Source: Sialis fuliginosa
Taxonomy: Eukaryota; Arthropoda; Insecta; Megaloptera; Sialidae
Reading direction: 5' to 3'
NCBI GenBank assembly: GCA_961205875.1
Contig: OY540815.1
Coordinates: 18,413,638-18,477,637 of the forward strand
Length of the DNA: 64,000 nt
Positions 25,200-35,339 of the stretch are shown here, one piece after another. A program made the translations under genes and the position numbers. The notes beneath the pieces were generated by a model. That model saw only the letters and a program-made list of their open reading frames with translations. It was not told the DNA's origin and ran no database searches. How positions within the stretch are numbered: position 1 is the stretch's first letter; every line of letters begins with the position of its first letter.

Positions 25200-25310
25200 A
25201 ATGACCCTCTCCCGTTTGCGACACGCGCATGGTCACACTGTGCATGACCCAGCATCCCTGCGGGTCCAGATCACGACCTGCGACCTACAGGTGAAATGGA
25301 CCCGCTGTGA
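25200..25310. promoter_or_regulatory. Dense nuclear-receptor half-site cluster upstream of svp, including a DR1
   Basis: In about 100 bp there are TGACCC at 25202-25207, GGTCA at 25231-25235, TGACCC at 25245-25250, GGGTCC at 25262-25267, CGACCT at 25274-25279 and 25281-25286, and AGGTGA at 25289-25294. The two CGACCT words are a direct repeat spaced by one base (AGGTCGCAGGTCG on the other strand), the DR1 spacing that COUP-TF family proteins accept. The half-site has G instead of A at the last position. Function is inference. Confidence 0.45.
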
Positions 25311-25659
25311 TCTACACACACACACGCACGTATTGTGTCTGTTTATTTAACACTGTTTATGCATGAATGTTAATTTGGTTTTGTGATACTGGTCGATTAC
25401 ATGTCGTATTTTTTGAATTGTAGTCAGTTTCGCTGGAGTCGAGGGGCAGGGAGGAGGCAGTCCTCCCCAAATTTTCAATGCGGGGGCAATAACTACTTTT
25501 TACCTCCCCAAAAATTGGATTCTGTTTTTAAGGCGGGTTTGAAGCGACGTGCAATTATAAAAATATGTTTTCTGTAAAAAATTTTTATTCTTAAAAATTG
25601 TTTAAGTTTTGTAAACCGATGTTAAAGCTCACAAACAAATTATAAAATGTAACCGCACG

Positions 25660-26175
25660 AGCAGGCGCGTATCTAGGTTTACAATTTCGGGGGGTCATGG
25701 TCTGAGAAAAGACAATTGGGGAGGGGGGGGGGGGTCATGGACAGTGACATGGACAAAAAAGTTATTTTAGTATATTTAATAAGCATGTTTCTATTTAATT
25801 TGCTTAATTTTGTTAGATTTGGGGGGGGGGGTTCATGTTTTTTAAATAAAAACCGATAAAATGCATGCCTGGTATTGGTTAATCATTTAATTTTTATACA
25901 ATTTTACTAAAAAATATTCGTTTGAAATTTATTTTAAGACGCAACTGATTATTTTTTCGTATATTTTTAATTTTTTGACAATTTCAATCTAAATCTAAAA
26001 TGACTTTTGATTTTTTAAAGCAAATTAAGATAAATCTTTGTAAGGAAATATTTTACAACAAACGTTGTTGCCCTGTATTAAATGCTCTACAAAAAAGTCT
26101 ATAAAATTTTCACGTAACATGTGTAGTTCTTGAGATGTCTTGAAAAAATAAATATTTTGGGAAATACATATAACT
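25660..26175 (+). repeat. G-run transposon remnant and R2 partial copy
   Basis: 25670-25850 has several G9-12 runs with GGGTCATGG repeats. From about 25866 the sequence matches 29030-29400 (TTTAATTTTTATACA, TTTGACAATTTCAATCTAAA, ATATTTTACAACAAACG) up to 26165, the left part of an R2 element. Confidence 0.6.
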
Positions 26176-26316
26176 TTTCAAAAAATATAGACATAAATTA
26201 TCTAGTGAGGGATTAGAATATTTTAAATCCAGTCAAAATATTTTATTTCTCAATACACAGAAGCTCCACTATACATAGGTACATTATACATAAACACAGT
26301 AAGTAAATAATGCATA

Positions 26317-26480
26317 TTGGGGGTGGTTTTGGTTGTAACATTAACCACCGGTTTGTGGCTAGTGGTCATACACCTGCACAGAATGGCTTCCTACAACCCC
26401 CACACTCCCTCCCTATTCTTGTACACCCCCACGACCCTCGACAGCACGTGTCACTGTGGCGGTTATTTATGTAACAACGC
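26317..26480. promoter_or_regulatory. GC-richer unique block upstream of svp
   Basis: It contains TAACCACCGG, TTTGTGGC, GTGGTCA, CACGTG near 26443 and TGTGGCGG. A candidate regulatory block by composition; no gene was seen. Confidence 0.25.
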
Positions 26481-27320
26481 AAGTTTTTATGTTGGTGTTA
26501 AATGAACAAGTCGCAAAAATATAAAGTAATATTTTAGACTTTAGTAATAATTTTATTTATATTTTCAATTAATGAAAAATATTAAATACATATTTTTTTC
26601 ATTTTGAAAAACATTAAAATAAAATAATAATTTTTAAATTTGAGCGTTTCCGACTAACGTCGGAGTTTATTCGAAGTAAGATTGTCATCACGTATCTGTA
26701 TAGACCAGCGATTCCCAAACTTATTTTCTCACGGAACCCTTACACGATTTTTTTTAAATTGCGGAACCTTAACCATATTTATATTTTATTTTAGGGATGT
26801 GATTTAAACGTTCTAAAATTAATCAACGTAACATCAAAAAAGTCGCTTAGACCAACAAAATATAATTACTCTAGAGCACGCAAGTTACCTCTCGCTAGGG
26901 AACTGTATTTCTGCTCGGTATATAGGTACGTATAAGACAGCCAAATTCTAACCGACCTGAAGTAAACACAGTCGTATAATTTAGAAAAGCTTTCTATCCC
27001 CCACCACCCGCATCAAGAAATAAGTACAAAAAATGATTGGGTTGAACGGAAAAAAAAATTTTTTTAATGAAATAAAAATTATTTCGATCAAATAAATATT
27101 TATTTGGCCCTTATACGAAATTATTAGCTACTGCACAAATACTTTATTTACTTGAATCAATTAATATTTATATGTTCCCAGCAATTTTTTTTTCAGTGTG
27201 GTCGTATAGTCACCATTAATATTTGTTTTGACGATAAAAGTTAATCATTCTCAATATTTTTCTTTATTAAGTCCGAGAAAAAGTGTAGATTCAGTACGGA
27301 TCGATAATTTCAACCAACCA
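26481..27320. other. AT-rich DNA
   Basis: No gene or repeat family was recognised. 'ccagcgattcccaaacttattttctcacggaac' at 26704 onward resembles a common insect transposon end. Confidence 0.35.
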
Positions 27321-27394
27321 GATATTATAAAGAGCACCAAAACACACAGTCACAGAGCTGTGGGAGGTGAGGAGGTGTAGGTGCGCGAAGCACA

Positions 27395-27530
27395 TACAGG
27401 GCGTGACCCTGTTCGCCATTGGTCGCGATCGCGTGACCTCTGACATGCGCCCCCGATGCCCGGGTCACCGGTGAGTCGGGGGCGGCGGAGGACGGTGTAA
27501 CAGCGTCGAGCTCTGACGTCAGTGCTATCA
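27395..27530. promoter_or_regulatory. GC-rich island with half-sites, CCAAT and a CRE
   Basis: It has TGACCC at 27404-27409, inverted CCAAT (ATTGG) at 27418-27422, palindrome CGCGATCGCG at 27424-27433, TGACCT at 27434-27439, GGGTCA at 27462-27467 and a perfect CRE TGACGTCA at 27514-27521. It lies about 7 kb upstream of the svp start. Promoter or enhancer role is inference. Confidence 0.4.
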
Positions 27531-27638
27531 TGTACAATGTACATATATTATGTTCGTGTGTGTATTTGTTGAACTGAAAATAGAATTAAGGAAATTCGTA
27601 GTTTACAAGGACAAATGAACTGATATTTCCGAAAGAGA

Positions 27639-28010
27639 TAAAGTACTGGCACCAGTTATGACCGCTATAAGAGCAAGTTTTACTGTTTTTGTGATTGATG
27701 GAATTCTTTTTTGTAATTCTCATGAACTCATATTACTAATAAAACAAGTAAGTAACTCTTTATTTAATCAATTTAATTACCAAAGTCCCGCAAATATCGT
27801 TTTTTTTTAATTATAGCCTTTTATTTTGTTATTATAAGTACTACGACACAAAAGATATAAAAGAAAGAATCGTCAAATTTGAAACAATGTAAAGCAGTTG
27901 CTATGATAATATAATAATTAATAAATAAATTATACTAATAATTAATTTAAATGTCCACCATTTTGACACCTATTGGCCGATTGTCATCAAATCACGCTGT
28001 AAGACAGTTA
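27639..28010 (+). mobile_element. R1 MITE with internal deletion and 3' truncation
   Basis: It starts TAAAGTACTGGCACCAG. The region before AAGTACTACGAC is deleted, so TTTTATTTTGTT joins ATAAGTACTACGAC. It stops after TGTAAGACAGTTAA. Confidence 0.88.
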
Positions 28011-28077
28011 ATCTTAAATGAAACAGACTATAGAGTTCATAGAAAACTAGAAAAGTGTTGATCAAATAAGTGAAAAA

Positions 28078-28099
28078 AATGATTTACATGTAAATCATT
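28078..28099. repeat. Perfect 22-bp palindrome
   Basis: AATGATTTACATGTAAATCA, then TT, reads the same on both strands. It abuts the element at 28099-28466. Confidence 0.9.
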
Positions 28100-28466
28100 G
28101 ATACCATAGCCACAAAAAAATACATAACTTTTTCGGAGACTATAGTATTTTTATGTATTTTGAAGCGTTGAATTCGAATTTGAGGCCAAAATTGCACCTT
28201 ATACGATCCATTTTTAAAATAACCTCGAAAAAACAAATTTACGAGTATATAAAAATTGATTTTTACGAGATTTTCAAAATGAATCAGATAAGGTGCTATT
28301 TTGGCCGCAAATTCGAATTCAGTGCCTCAAAATACATAAAAATACGTAGTCTTCTTAAATGTGCTGTACCTTTTTTATGTGGCTGTGTAATTATGTATTA
28401 CATTAAAAAAATTTTATAGCTTATCAGAAAACTGAGAAAGAGTCAAATTATTTCCATTGGTATCAG
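28099..28466. mobile_element. Foldback element with long inverted arms
   Basis: Left TGATACCATAGCCACAAAAA and right ATGTGGCTGTG...TTGGTATCA are complementary with gaps. The inner arms at 28135-28205 and 28285-28354 (ATTTTTATGTATTTTGA, GAATTCGAATTTG) pair closely. A plus-strand ORF inside is a by-product. Confidence 0.7.
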
Positions 28467-28970
28467 GATAGCTAATCTAAAATTAAAAAAAAAAGAAAAA
28501 TAAAACAGTCGTCTTTTGTTAAACAAACATTTTTTTTTTTCAAAAAACCCTTTGTCCATAATGAACCGTATTCAGTGCAAAAATCTTTCAGGATTGTTAA
28601 GAAAGAGTTCTTCTCACCCTTCCCTCCCCCTAATAGATGGAGACAGTGTGCTTTTCATTTCAATAGAATTTACATAGCAATAGCGTCCGGATTAGATACA
28701 TAATTGAGGAAATAATTATTTTTCGCGCGGATTCTTTTCAAGCTTTACAAACTTTTGTAATTCGATTATGTTTTTGTAATTGGTTCTTTTTGATTAGCCA
28801 CGAAATGGGTTGCATACAAATGAGGCGTTGGAAACTCGGTGATTTTTTGTTAGTTTTACAACGGTCGAAGATCATGTTTTTTTCTGAACAATAACTTTTA
28901 TTACGAATATTCTAAAAACATTTTAATCTATTAAATTAACGCATATGAATAAAAAAACATCTGCCAAGTA
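28467..28970. other. AT-rich DNA
   Basis: No gene was recognised. A pyrimidine stretch 'cacccttccctccccc' lies at 28616. Confidence 0.35.
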
Positions 28971-29172
28971 AATGCACAGTGCTTCCTCGTGCTTAATTCA
29001 CTAAAACCGATAGTGTTCAGATAAATTGCCTGGCATTGGTTAACCATTTAATTTTTATACAAATTTTACTAAAAATTCTTAGTTTGAATTTTTTCTTAAA
29101 ACGCACCTGAATATTTTTTCATATATTTTTAATTTTTTGACAATTTCAATCTAAATCTAAATTTATGCAAAT

Positions 29173-29232
29173 GTCAAAATGACATTTAAAACGTCAAAGT
29201 GACATTTAAAACGTCAAAATGACACTTAATAT
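29173..29232. repeat. Three tandem 20-bp units
   Basis: GTCAAAATGACATTTAAAAC, a second copy with one change, and a third that decays at its end. Each unit contains the small inverted repeat GTCAaaaTGAC. Confidence 0.85.
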
Positions 29233-29570
29233 ATCCAATCAAATATCAATTTAGAAAAACAAAACACGAATTTTTAAAATTAATTTAGATAAATCTTTGT
29301 AAGGGAATATTTTACAACAAACGTAGTAGACCCATATTATAGGAAATTTAATTCTCTACAAAAAATATTCTATAAACTTTTCTCGTAACATGTGTCGTTC
29401 TTGAGATATCTTGAAAAAAGAAATATTTTGGGGTGTCACCCCTCCCCCTTACACACGATTTTAATGATTTTGAAATGGGACCGTCCTCAAACCAAACCCA
29501 ACCATCCGACCAAGTTTCAATAATATCGGTTCAGTGGTTCATGAGTTATGCGTGTGACAAGCATTCAGGG

Positions 29571-29640
29571 GACAGACGGACGGACGGACGGACGGACGGA
29601 CGGACGGACGGACGGACGGACGGACAGACGGACGGACACG
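29571..29640. repeat. (GGAC)n microsatellite inside R2
   Basis: About 16 tandem GGAC units with one GACA interruption. Other R2 copies have only a short GACAGACGGAC-type stretch here, so the expansion arose within the transposon copy. Confidence 0.9.
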
Positions 29641-30000
29641 GAACGAAAAGTGTTTGTCTTGACGTGAAACGGATAAATAAATTTAAAATTTTGAAATTGG
29701 AGAACTTTTTTTTGTCTCAATCTGAAACGATCACATAGCTTCTCGTATCTTCGATATTGCGAGGAAGCAAAATCAATAATAATAAATATGATTATTAATA
29801 CCATCGATATAACTATATCAACGTATAATATCAACAAACTTGGGTTGAGTTGATTGGATGGATGTATGGGGTGGGAATATAACACGACATGACATGCCGG
29901 TCGGTAAGATAGGGAGGTAATTAACCGAGCAGGTAATTAGCACCAGACTAATAGGAAATGTGATATCCCACTATGTACCTTTATATACGAGCGAATCTGT

Positions 30001-30010
30001 GCGTGCGTGC

Positions 30011-30079
<69 letters not shown>
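30001..30079. repeat. (GTGC)n then (GT)n microsatellite
   Basis: Four GTGC units are followed by about 32 GT units. Confidence 0.95.
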
Positions 30080-30080
<1 letters not shown>

Positions 30081-30224
30081 ATGAATGAAAACACGTGAAT
30101 ATATAAATGATAATGGCGGTGTTGCATTATGATATATTGTATACACCAGAGGTTCTCAAATTGTTTCTCCAGTCTAATGTAAATAAGTTTTGTTTTATGT
30201 TATTTAAGTCAAGGGTCATTAACT

Positions 30225-30305
30225 CAGGGCCGTAATTAGAAGCTCTGGGGCCCCAGGGCAGCAAGTGATGTAGAGGCCCCTTATAAAAAAAATAACAATT
30301 TTCAT
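30225..30305 (+). mobile_element. R4 hAT-like element, 5' end
   Basis: CAGGGCCGTAATTAGAAGCT is followed by GGGGCCCCAGGGCAGC. The 3' end was not located. Confidence 0.55.
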
Positions 30306-30589
30306 ATATGTGACTATTTTTGAAAAAAAAAAAAGTTTTTCAATAAAAATGTGAAGACTTTCAAATTTTAATGGATTCTCCGGTGAAAGTTACGGCAGAA
30401 CGATTTTATTTCAGTTTATGGGAGAAGAGAGTGTAAAGTTAACAGTTCAAATAAGAATTGTAACTTTAAAAAATACATGGTAGGTATAACAAAAATTAAA
30501 ACTTTTGTTTTAATAAAAATATTTTATAGTTGTGAATATTTTGTATTTAGGACCATATTTACATTTTGCAACATTTTGATGGTTACTGT

Positions 30590-30800
30590 AGGAAAGTGTT
30601 TGCGCGCATTTTGGATTACACGTTAGCGCACTCGACTGCCGATCACATAATCCGCTCACTACAATGATGTAGTGTTCACGGTGTATCGCCTCGTTATAAA
30701 AGGGGCCTCATCCGATTGTCACACTCGCATTGGCAACACACCCCCATCGCGCGTCGTGTATTGTACCCTGTTGCACTAAACTGTCAGGTGTGTTTTGTAT
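30590..30800 (+). promoter_or_regulatory. Possible TATA-type core promoter, plus strand
   Basis: In a mixed-composition block, TATAAAAG at 30695-30702 is followed 26 bases later by TCACAC, which resembles an initiator, with its A at 30721. No ORF worth calling follows. It could be a transposon promoter or chance. Confidence 0.25.
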
Positions 30801-30986
30801 TCGACAGGGTTGCCAAATTCGAAAAAATATCATTTTTATGATTTTTAGGGGGTATGAACTAAATTTTATTAGCTTATTACAAATAATAATTACGGTTATA
30901 GTTAAACGGGTACAGGGTGTTAGGGGAGGGGGTAATTTATAACTAAAAATTATGGAAATGAAAAAAGTTTCAAGTGTATATATAAT

Positions 30987-31044
30987 CAGGGCCGTACTTA
31001 CACGACTACAAATTTTCTAGTAAAAAATATTGTGGGACTTTTTT
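30987..31044 (+). mobile_element. R4-like terminus at the edge of the R8 array
   Basis: CAGGGCCGTACTTACACG starts 58 bp before the left arm of the big inverted repeat. A matching opposite terminus beyond the right arm was not found. Confidence 0.4.
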
Positions 31045-32190
31045 ACCTGTGTGAAGTTAGCCCCCCTTTTGTTGAAATTCCAATTTTTGAAAGTTGTGCC
31101 AAATTGTGCTATACTTGTGCTACATTGTGCCAAAATATTTCCCCCCTAAAATAAAAACAACACTAGAAAAACCCAAAAAACGATTTTTTTCAGTAGCCCC
31201 CCTTTTTTTGAAATTCAAATTTTTGAAAGTTGTGCAAAATTGTGCTAGTTGTTCCTAACATTGTGCCAAAACATCAATACTCTAATATAATTTTCCTGCC
31301 CCCCAGAACAAAAATACATTTTTCACCAGCCCCCCTTTTGTTGAATTTCAAAATTTTGAAAGTTGTGCTGAATTGTGCTACACTTGTGCTACATTGTGCT
31401 AAAATATTTCCGCTCTAAAATAAAAACTGCTCTAATAAAACCAAAAAAACGTTTTTTTTTTAGTGTGAAGTTAGCCCCCCTTTTGTTGAATTTCAAAATT
31501 TTGAAAGTTGTGCTAAATTGTGCTAAACTTGTGCTACATTGTGCCAAAATATTTTCACCCTAAAATAAAAACTGCTCAAATAAAACCAAAAAAACGTTTT
31601 TTTTTTAGTGTGAAGTTAGCCCCCCTTTTGTTGAATTTCAAAATTTTGAAAGTTGTGCTGAATTGTGCTATATTTGTGCTACATTGTGCTAAAATATTTC
31701 CACTCTAAAATAAAAACTGCTCTAATAAAACAAAAAAAAATGTTTTTTTTTTAGTGTGAAGTTAGCCCCCCTTTTGTTGAATTTCAAAATTTTGAAAGTT
31801 GTGCTAAATTCTATTATACTTGTGCTACATTGTGCCAAAATATTTCCACCCTAATATAAGAACTGCTCTAATAAAACTAAAAAAACGTTTGTTTTTTTTG
31901 GTACGAAATTAGCCCCCGTTTTGTTGAATTTCAAAATTTTGAAAGTTGTGCTAAATTGTATTATACTTGTGCTACATTGTGCCAAAATATTTCCCCCCTA
32001 AAATAAAAAATTCCCTAATAAAACTTGAAAAAACGTTTTTTTTTGGTGGGAAGTTAGCCCCCTTTTTGTTGAATTTCAAAATTTTGAAATATGTGCTAAA
32101 TTGTGCTATACTTGTGCTACATTGTGCCAAAATAATTCCCCCCTAAAATAAAAACTGCTTTAATAAAACTAAAAAAACGTTGTTTTTTTG
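31045..32190 (+). repeat. R8 array, left arm: about eight tandem 145-bp units
   Basis: Each unit reads GTGTGAAGTTAGCCCCCC, TTTTGTTGAATTTCAAAA, TTTTGAAAGTTGTGCTAAAT, several TTGTGCTA phrases, AAAATATTTCC, a run like CTAAAATAAAAACTGCTC, then AAAAAACG and a T run. ORF starts in successive units are exactly 145 bases apart (31230, 31375, 31520). The first two units are the most diverged. The arm is an almost exact reverse complement of 33360-34496. Confidence 0.95.
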
Positions 32191-32195
32191 GTGTG

Positions 32196-32276
32196 AAATT
32201 ATTGCGCATTCAAATATCTTTTAAGGTGTTATATTATCTCTGTAACAGAGAAAAATATTTGAATGCGCAATAATTT
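32196..32276. repeat. 22-bp perfect hairpin arms in the loop of the R8 inverted repeat
   Basis: AAATTATTGCGCATTCAAAT, then AT, at 32196-32217 is exactly complementary to 32255-32276. A third copy of ATTGCGCATTCAAATATCTT lies at 32463-32482. It interrupts the left array where the right array continues, so it probably marks an insertion. Confidence 0.9.
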
Positions 32277-32694
32277 ATATTAAAGAGCAATCCAGTGTCT
32301 TTAAAATAATATGTAATTTAAATTTTTTTTTTATAGTTAATCATTTTTTTTTTATAGTTAATTGTTTATTTTTTTGTTTTTTTTTATAAAACAGTTAATT
32401 ATAATAAATGTTTGATTGTTTATATCATTTTAAAGGTACTAAATGTCTCTTTAATTTAAACTATTGCGCATTCAAATATCTTACCCCGTTCCCGAGATAT
32501 AATGCCCAAAAATTTATGTTTTTTTCTAATAAACAATCATTTAGGAACCTCAGGATGATATCCAATTACAATTTCCTTTGGTAGGTGTTTTAAGGATATA
32601 CAAATGCAAATTTTGCGCATATAGTGTTTCGAAGATTCGAAAAAAATATTTTTTCACTCCACTCTAGTGCGTACTCTTATGACATACACACATA

Positions 32695-32887
32695 CAGGGC
32701 CGTAACTACCACCGGGGCAGCGGGGCAGTTCCCGGGGCCCCCGCGGCAGAGTTGAATTTTTTTAATTGGTTCTAACTTGAAAATGATATTCATTATCATT
32801 AGGAAAATTAAAATAATTTTGCATATTCTGGGGGGGCCCTCGTACACTTCTTGCTCCGGGGCCCCCGAGCCTCTAGTTATGGCCCGG
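32695..32887. mobile_element. R4 hAT-like MITE, complete, 193 bp, nested in the R8 loop
   Basis: It starts CAGGGCCGTAACTACCA and ends CTCTAGTTATGGCCCGG. Internal GGGGCAGCGGGGCAG and GGGGCCCCCGAGCC flank an AT-rich middle. Ends of the form CAGGG are typical of hAT elements; flanking 8-mers match only in part. Confidence 0.75.
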
Positions 32888-33114
32888 CATATTTATGTCT
32901 TAACCGATTTTTTTTACTTTTATCAGTGTAGTTTTTGTTTGAGGGGTGAAATATTTTGGAATATGAATGAATTTAAAATTTTTTTGAGAAGTTAAATTGT
33001 GATTGTAGCTTTTAAATTCAAACAATTAAATTATTTCGTGTAGTGGCGTCAGACTGGCGCTGAATCGACATCACCAACAATATCTATAAACACAGTTTGG
33101 ATACGAATTTTTAT

Positions 33115-34496
33115 TTTATTTTATGGGTGAAATATTTTGGAACAACGTAAGCAACAAGTAGCACAATTGAGCACAACTTTCAAAATTCTTAAATTAAACA
33201 TAATGAGGACTAACTTCACAAAAAAACAATAAAAAAAGTTTTTTTAGTTTTATTATTGCAATCTTTATTTGAGGGTGGAAAAATTTGGCACAATGTAGCA
33301 CAACTTTAGCACAATTCAGCACACTTTTCAAAATTTTGAAATTCAACAAAACATAAAAAAAAACGTTTTTTTAGTTTTATTAGAGCAGTTTTTATTTTAG
33401 GGGGGAATTATTTTGGCACAATGTATCACAAGTATAGCACAATTTAGCACATATTTCAAAATTTTGAAATTCAACAAAAAGGGGGCTAACTTCCCACCAA
33501 AAAAAACGTTTTTTCAAGTTTTATTAGGGAATTTTTTATTTTAGGGGGGAAATATTTTGGCACAATGTAGCACAAGTATAATACAATTTAGCACAACTTT
33601 CAAAATTTTGAAATTCAACAAAACGGGGGCTAATTTCGTACCAAAAAAAACAAACGTTTTTTTAGTTTTATTAGAGCAGTTCTTATATTAGGGTGGAAAT
33701 ATTTTGGCACAATGTAGCACAAGTATAATAGAATTTAGCACAACTTTCAAAATTTTGAAATTCAACAAAAGGGGGGCTAACTTCACACTAAAAAAAAAAC
33801 ATTTTTTTTGTTTTATTAGAGCAGTTTTTATTTTAGAGTGGAAATATTTTAGCACAATGTAGCACAAATATAGCACAATTCAGCACAACTTTCAAAATTT
33901 TGAAATTCAACAAAAGGGGGGCTAACTTCACACTAAAAAAAAACGTTTTTTTGGTTTTATTTGAGCAGTTTTTATTTTAGGGTGGAAATATTTTGGCACA
34001 ATGTAGCACAAGTTTAGCACAATTTAGCACAACTTTCAAAATTTTGAAATTCAACAAAAGGGGGGCTAACTTCACACTAAAAAAAAAACGTTTTTTTTGG
34101 TTTTATTAGAGCAGTTTTTATTTTAGAGCGGAAATATTTTAGCACAATGTAGCACAAGTGTAGCACAATTCAGCACAACTTTCAAAATTTTGAAATTCAA
34201 CAAAAGGGGGGCTGGTGAAAAATGTATTTTTGTTCTGGGGGGCAGGAAAATTATATTAGAGTATTGATGTTTTGGCACAATGTTAGGAACAACTAGCACA
34301 ATTTTGCACAACTTTCAAAAATTTGAATTTCAAAAAAAGGGGGGCTACTGAAAAAAATCGTTTTTTGGGTTTTTCTAGTGTTGTTTTTATTTTAGGGGGG
34401 AAATATTTTGGCACAATGTAGCACAAGTATAGCACAATTTGGCACAACTTTCAAAAATTGGAATTTCAACAAAAGGGGGGCTAACTTCACACAGGT
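33115..34496 (-). repeat. R8 array, right arm: about nine to ten units in reverse orientation
   Basis: From 33360 outward it mirrors the left arm: the translated stretch at 34311-34123 (minus) is identical to that at 31230-31418 (plus), and position sums stay at 65541-65543 across the arm, so at most a few bases of indel separate them. Two extra, more diverged units (33115-33360) have no partner in the left arm. Confidence 0.95.
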
Positions 34497-34499
34497 GAC

Positions 34500-34560
34500 T
34501 TTTTTGCTCTTCTTTCATGAAATTCGTGTGACGTAATTTATGGATCGCCCCTTATAATAA
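34500..34560 (-). mobile_element. R11 3' end fragment
   Basis: GTGTGACGTAATTTATGGAT then CGCCCC matches the R11 terminus seen at 19815-19833. It abuts the right end of the R8 array. Confidence 0.55.
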
Positions 34561-34764
34561 AATAATATATTTATTATTTGAAATCTTTTCACGAGGCACT
34601 ACTGTGCTGCGGCACACAGTTTGGCAATCACTGGTCTAATGTATCAAATCAACCCATATACCAAGCTCTTCTGTAATATTGTAAAATTAATTTAAAAATC
34701 GCATGAGTTATATAACTGAAATAAAAATATATAATTTTTTAATTAATAATTTGTACATCCCCGT

Positions 34765-34990
34765 TATTGTGAAGTGGGTGTGAGGTAAGTGATAATGCCC
34801 GTTTAACTCCACCGAAAGCGCGGCGGCGGTAATCCCATCACGGGGTTTGTGACGCGCCCGTGGCCAAACTGAATGCGGCCAGGAGTCCGCGAATTGGTGC
34901 AACAATAAGAACGTCAATGTAGTGTGGCGCGAAAGTGTTAAGGATGTGTATCGGTGATGGGATTATGCTTGAATAGATTATCACAAACAC
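34765..34990. promoter_or_regulatory. Unique CpG-containing block with Otx/Bicoid and E2F words
   Basis: It contains TAATCCC near 34830, GGGATTA near 34962, and GGCGCGAAA at 34926-34934 (complement TTTCGCGCC, an E2F-type site). It stands out from the AT-rich flanks and has no match in the window. Regulatory function is inference. Confidence 0.3.
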
Positions 34991-35112
34991 CCCGTGTTAA
35001 TATTTGAGAATGTTGCCATGGGTTCTTGAGCCTGAAAAACTCTACAATGTTTGAAGTGTATGGAAATGAAAAAGATTAAATGCTGCAAGATTTTCGAGTA
35101 GTTTAAATTTTA

Positions 35113-35175
35113 CTTCCATGTTCCGAAGGAAATGGAAGTATTGTAATACCGTCGAAAAATCATGTCCGATACTGA
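35113..35175 (-). repeat. R3 fragment (terminus)
   Basis: ACTTCCATGTTCCGAAGGAA, then ATGGAAGTATTG and CCGTCGAAAAATCATGTC, matches the complement of 1215-1261. Confidence 0.75.
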
Positions 35176-35339
35176 CTGTACTATCTTAAAGATTTGCCAA
35201 TATTTATGAATATATTTAATATTTCCTAAGAATAATTTTCTTTTAGTTTTTATGAGGAAAGGGGGAGGGCTATTGAAAAATTGGCATGACCCCCACAAAG
35301 AAGGGGGGGCTGAAAGGGCTCCTAGCTGAAACCTTCTGT

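Larger units (their letters stand above)
28973..29775 (+). mobile_element. R2 element, longest copy (composite)
   Basis: It starts near GTAAATGCACAGTGCTTCCT and ends TATTGCGAGGAAGCAAAA, the R2 inverted ends. It contains the 20-bp tandem repeat at 29173-29232 and the expanded GGAC microsatellite. The ORF with the QTQPSDQVS motif recurs at 4.5 and 41.8 kb and is repeat-derived. Confidence 0.75.

Noticed and set aside
29433-29738. Protein-coding gene with QTQPSDQVS motif
   Set aside because: The ORF lies wholly in the dispersed R2 repeat and includes a GGAC microsatellite translated as a simple repeat.
31230-31708. Series of 62-codon ORFs spaced by 145 bases, mirrored on the other strand
   Set aside because: They are products of the R8 tandem unit. 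Only the DNA repeat is conserved, and the ORFs fail in other units.
31045-34496. CRISPR-like array
   Set aside because: Units are 145 bp and adjoin without unique spacers, both orientations are present and the genome is animal.
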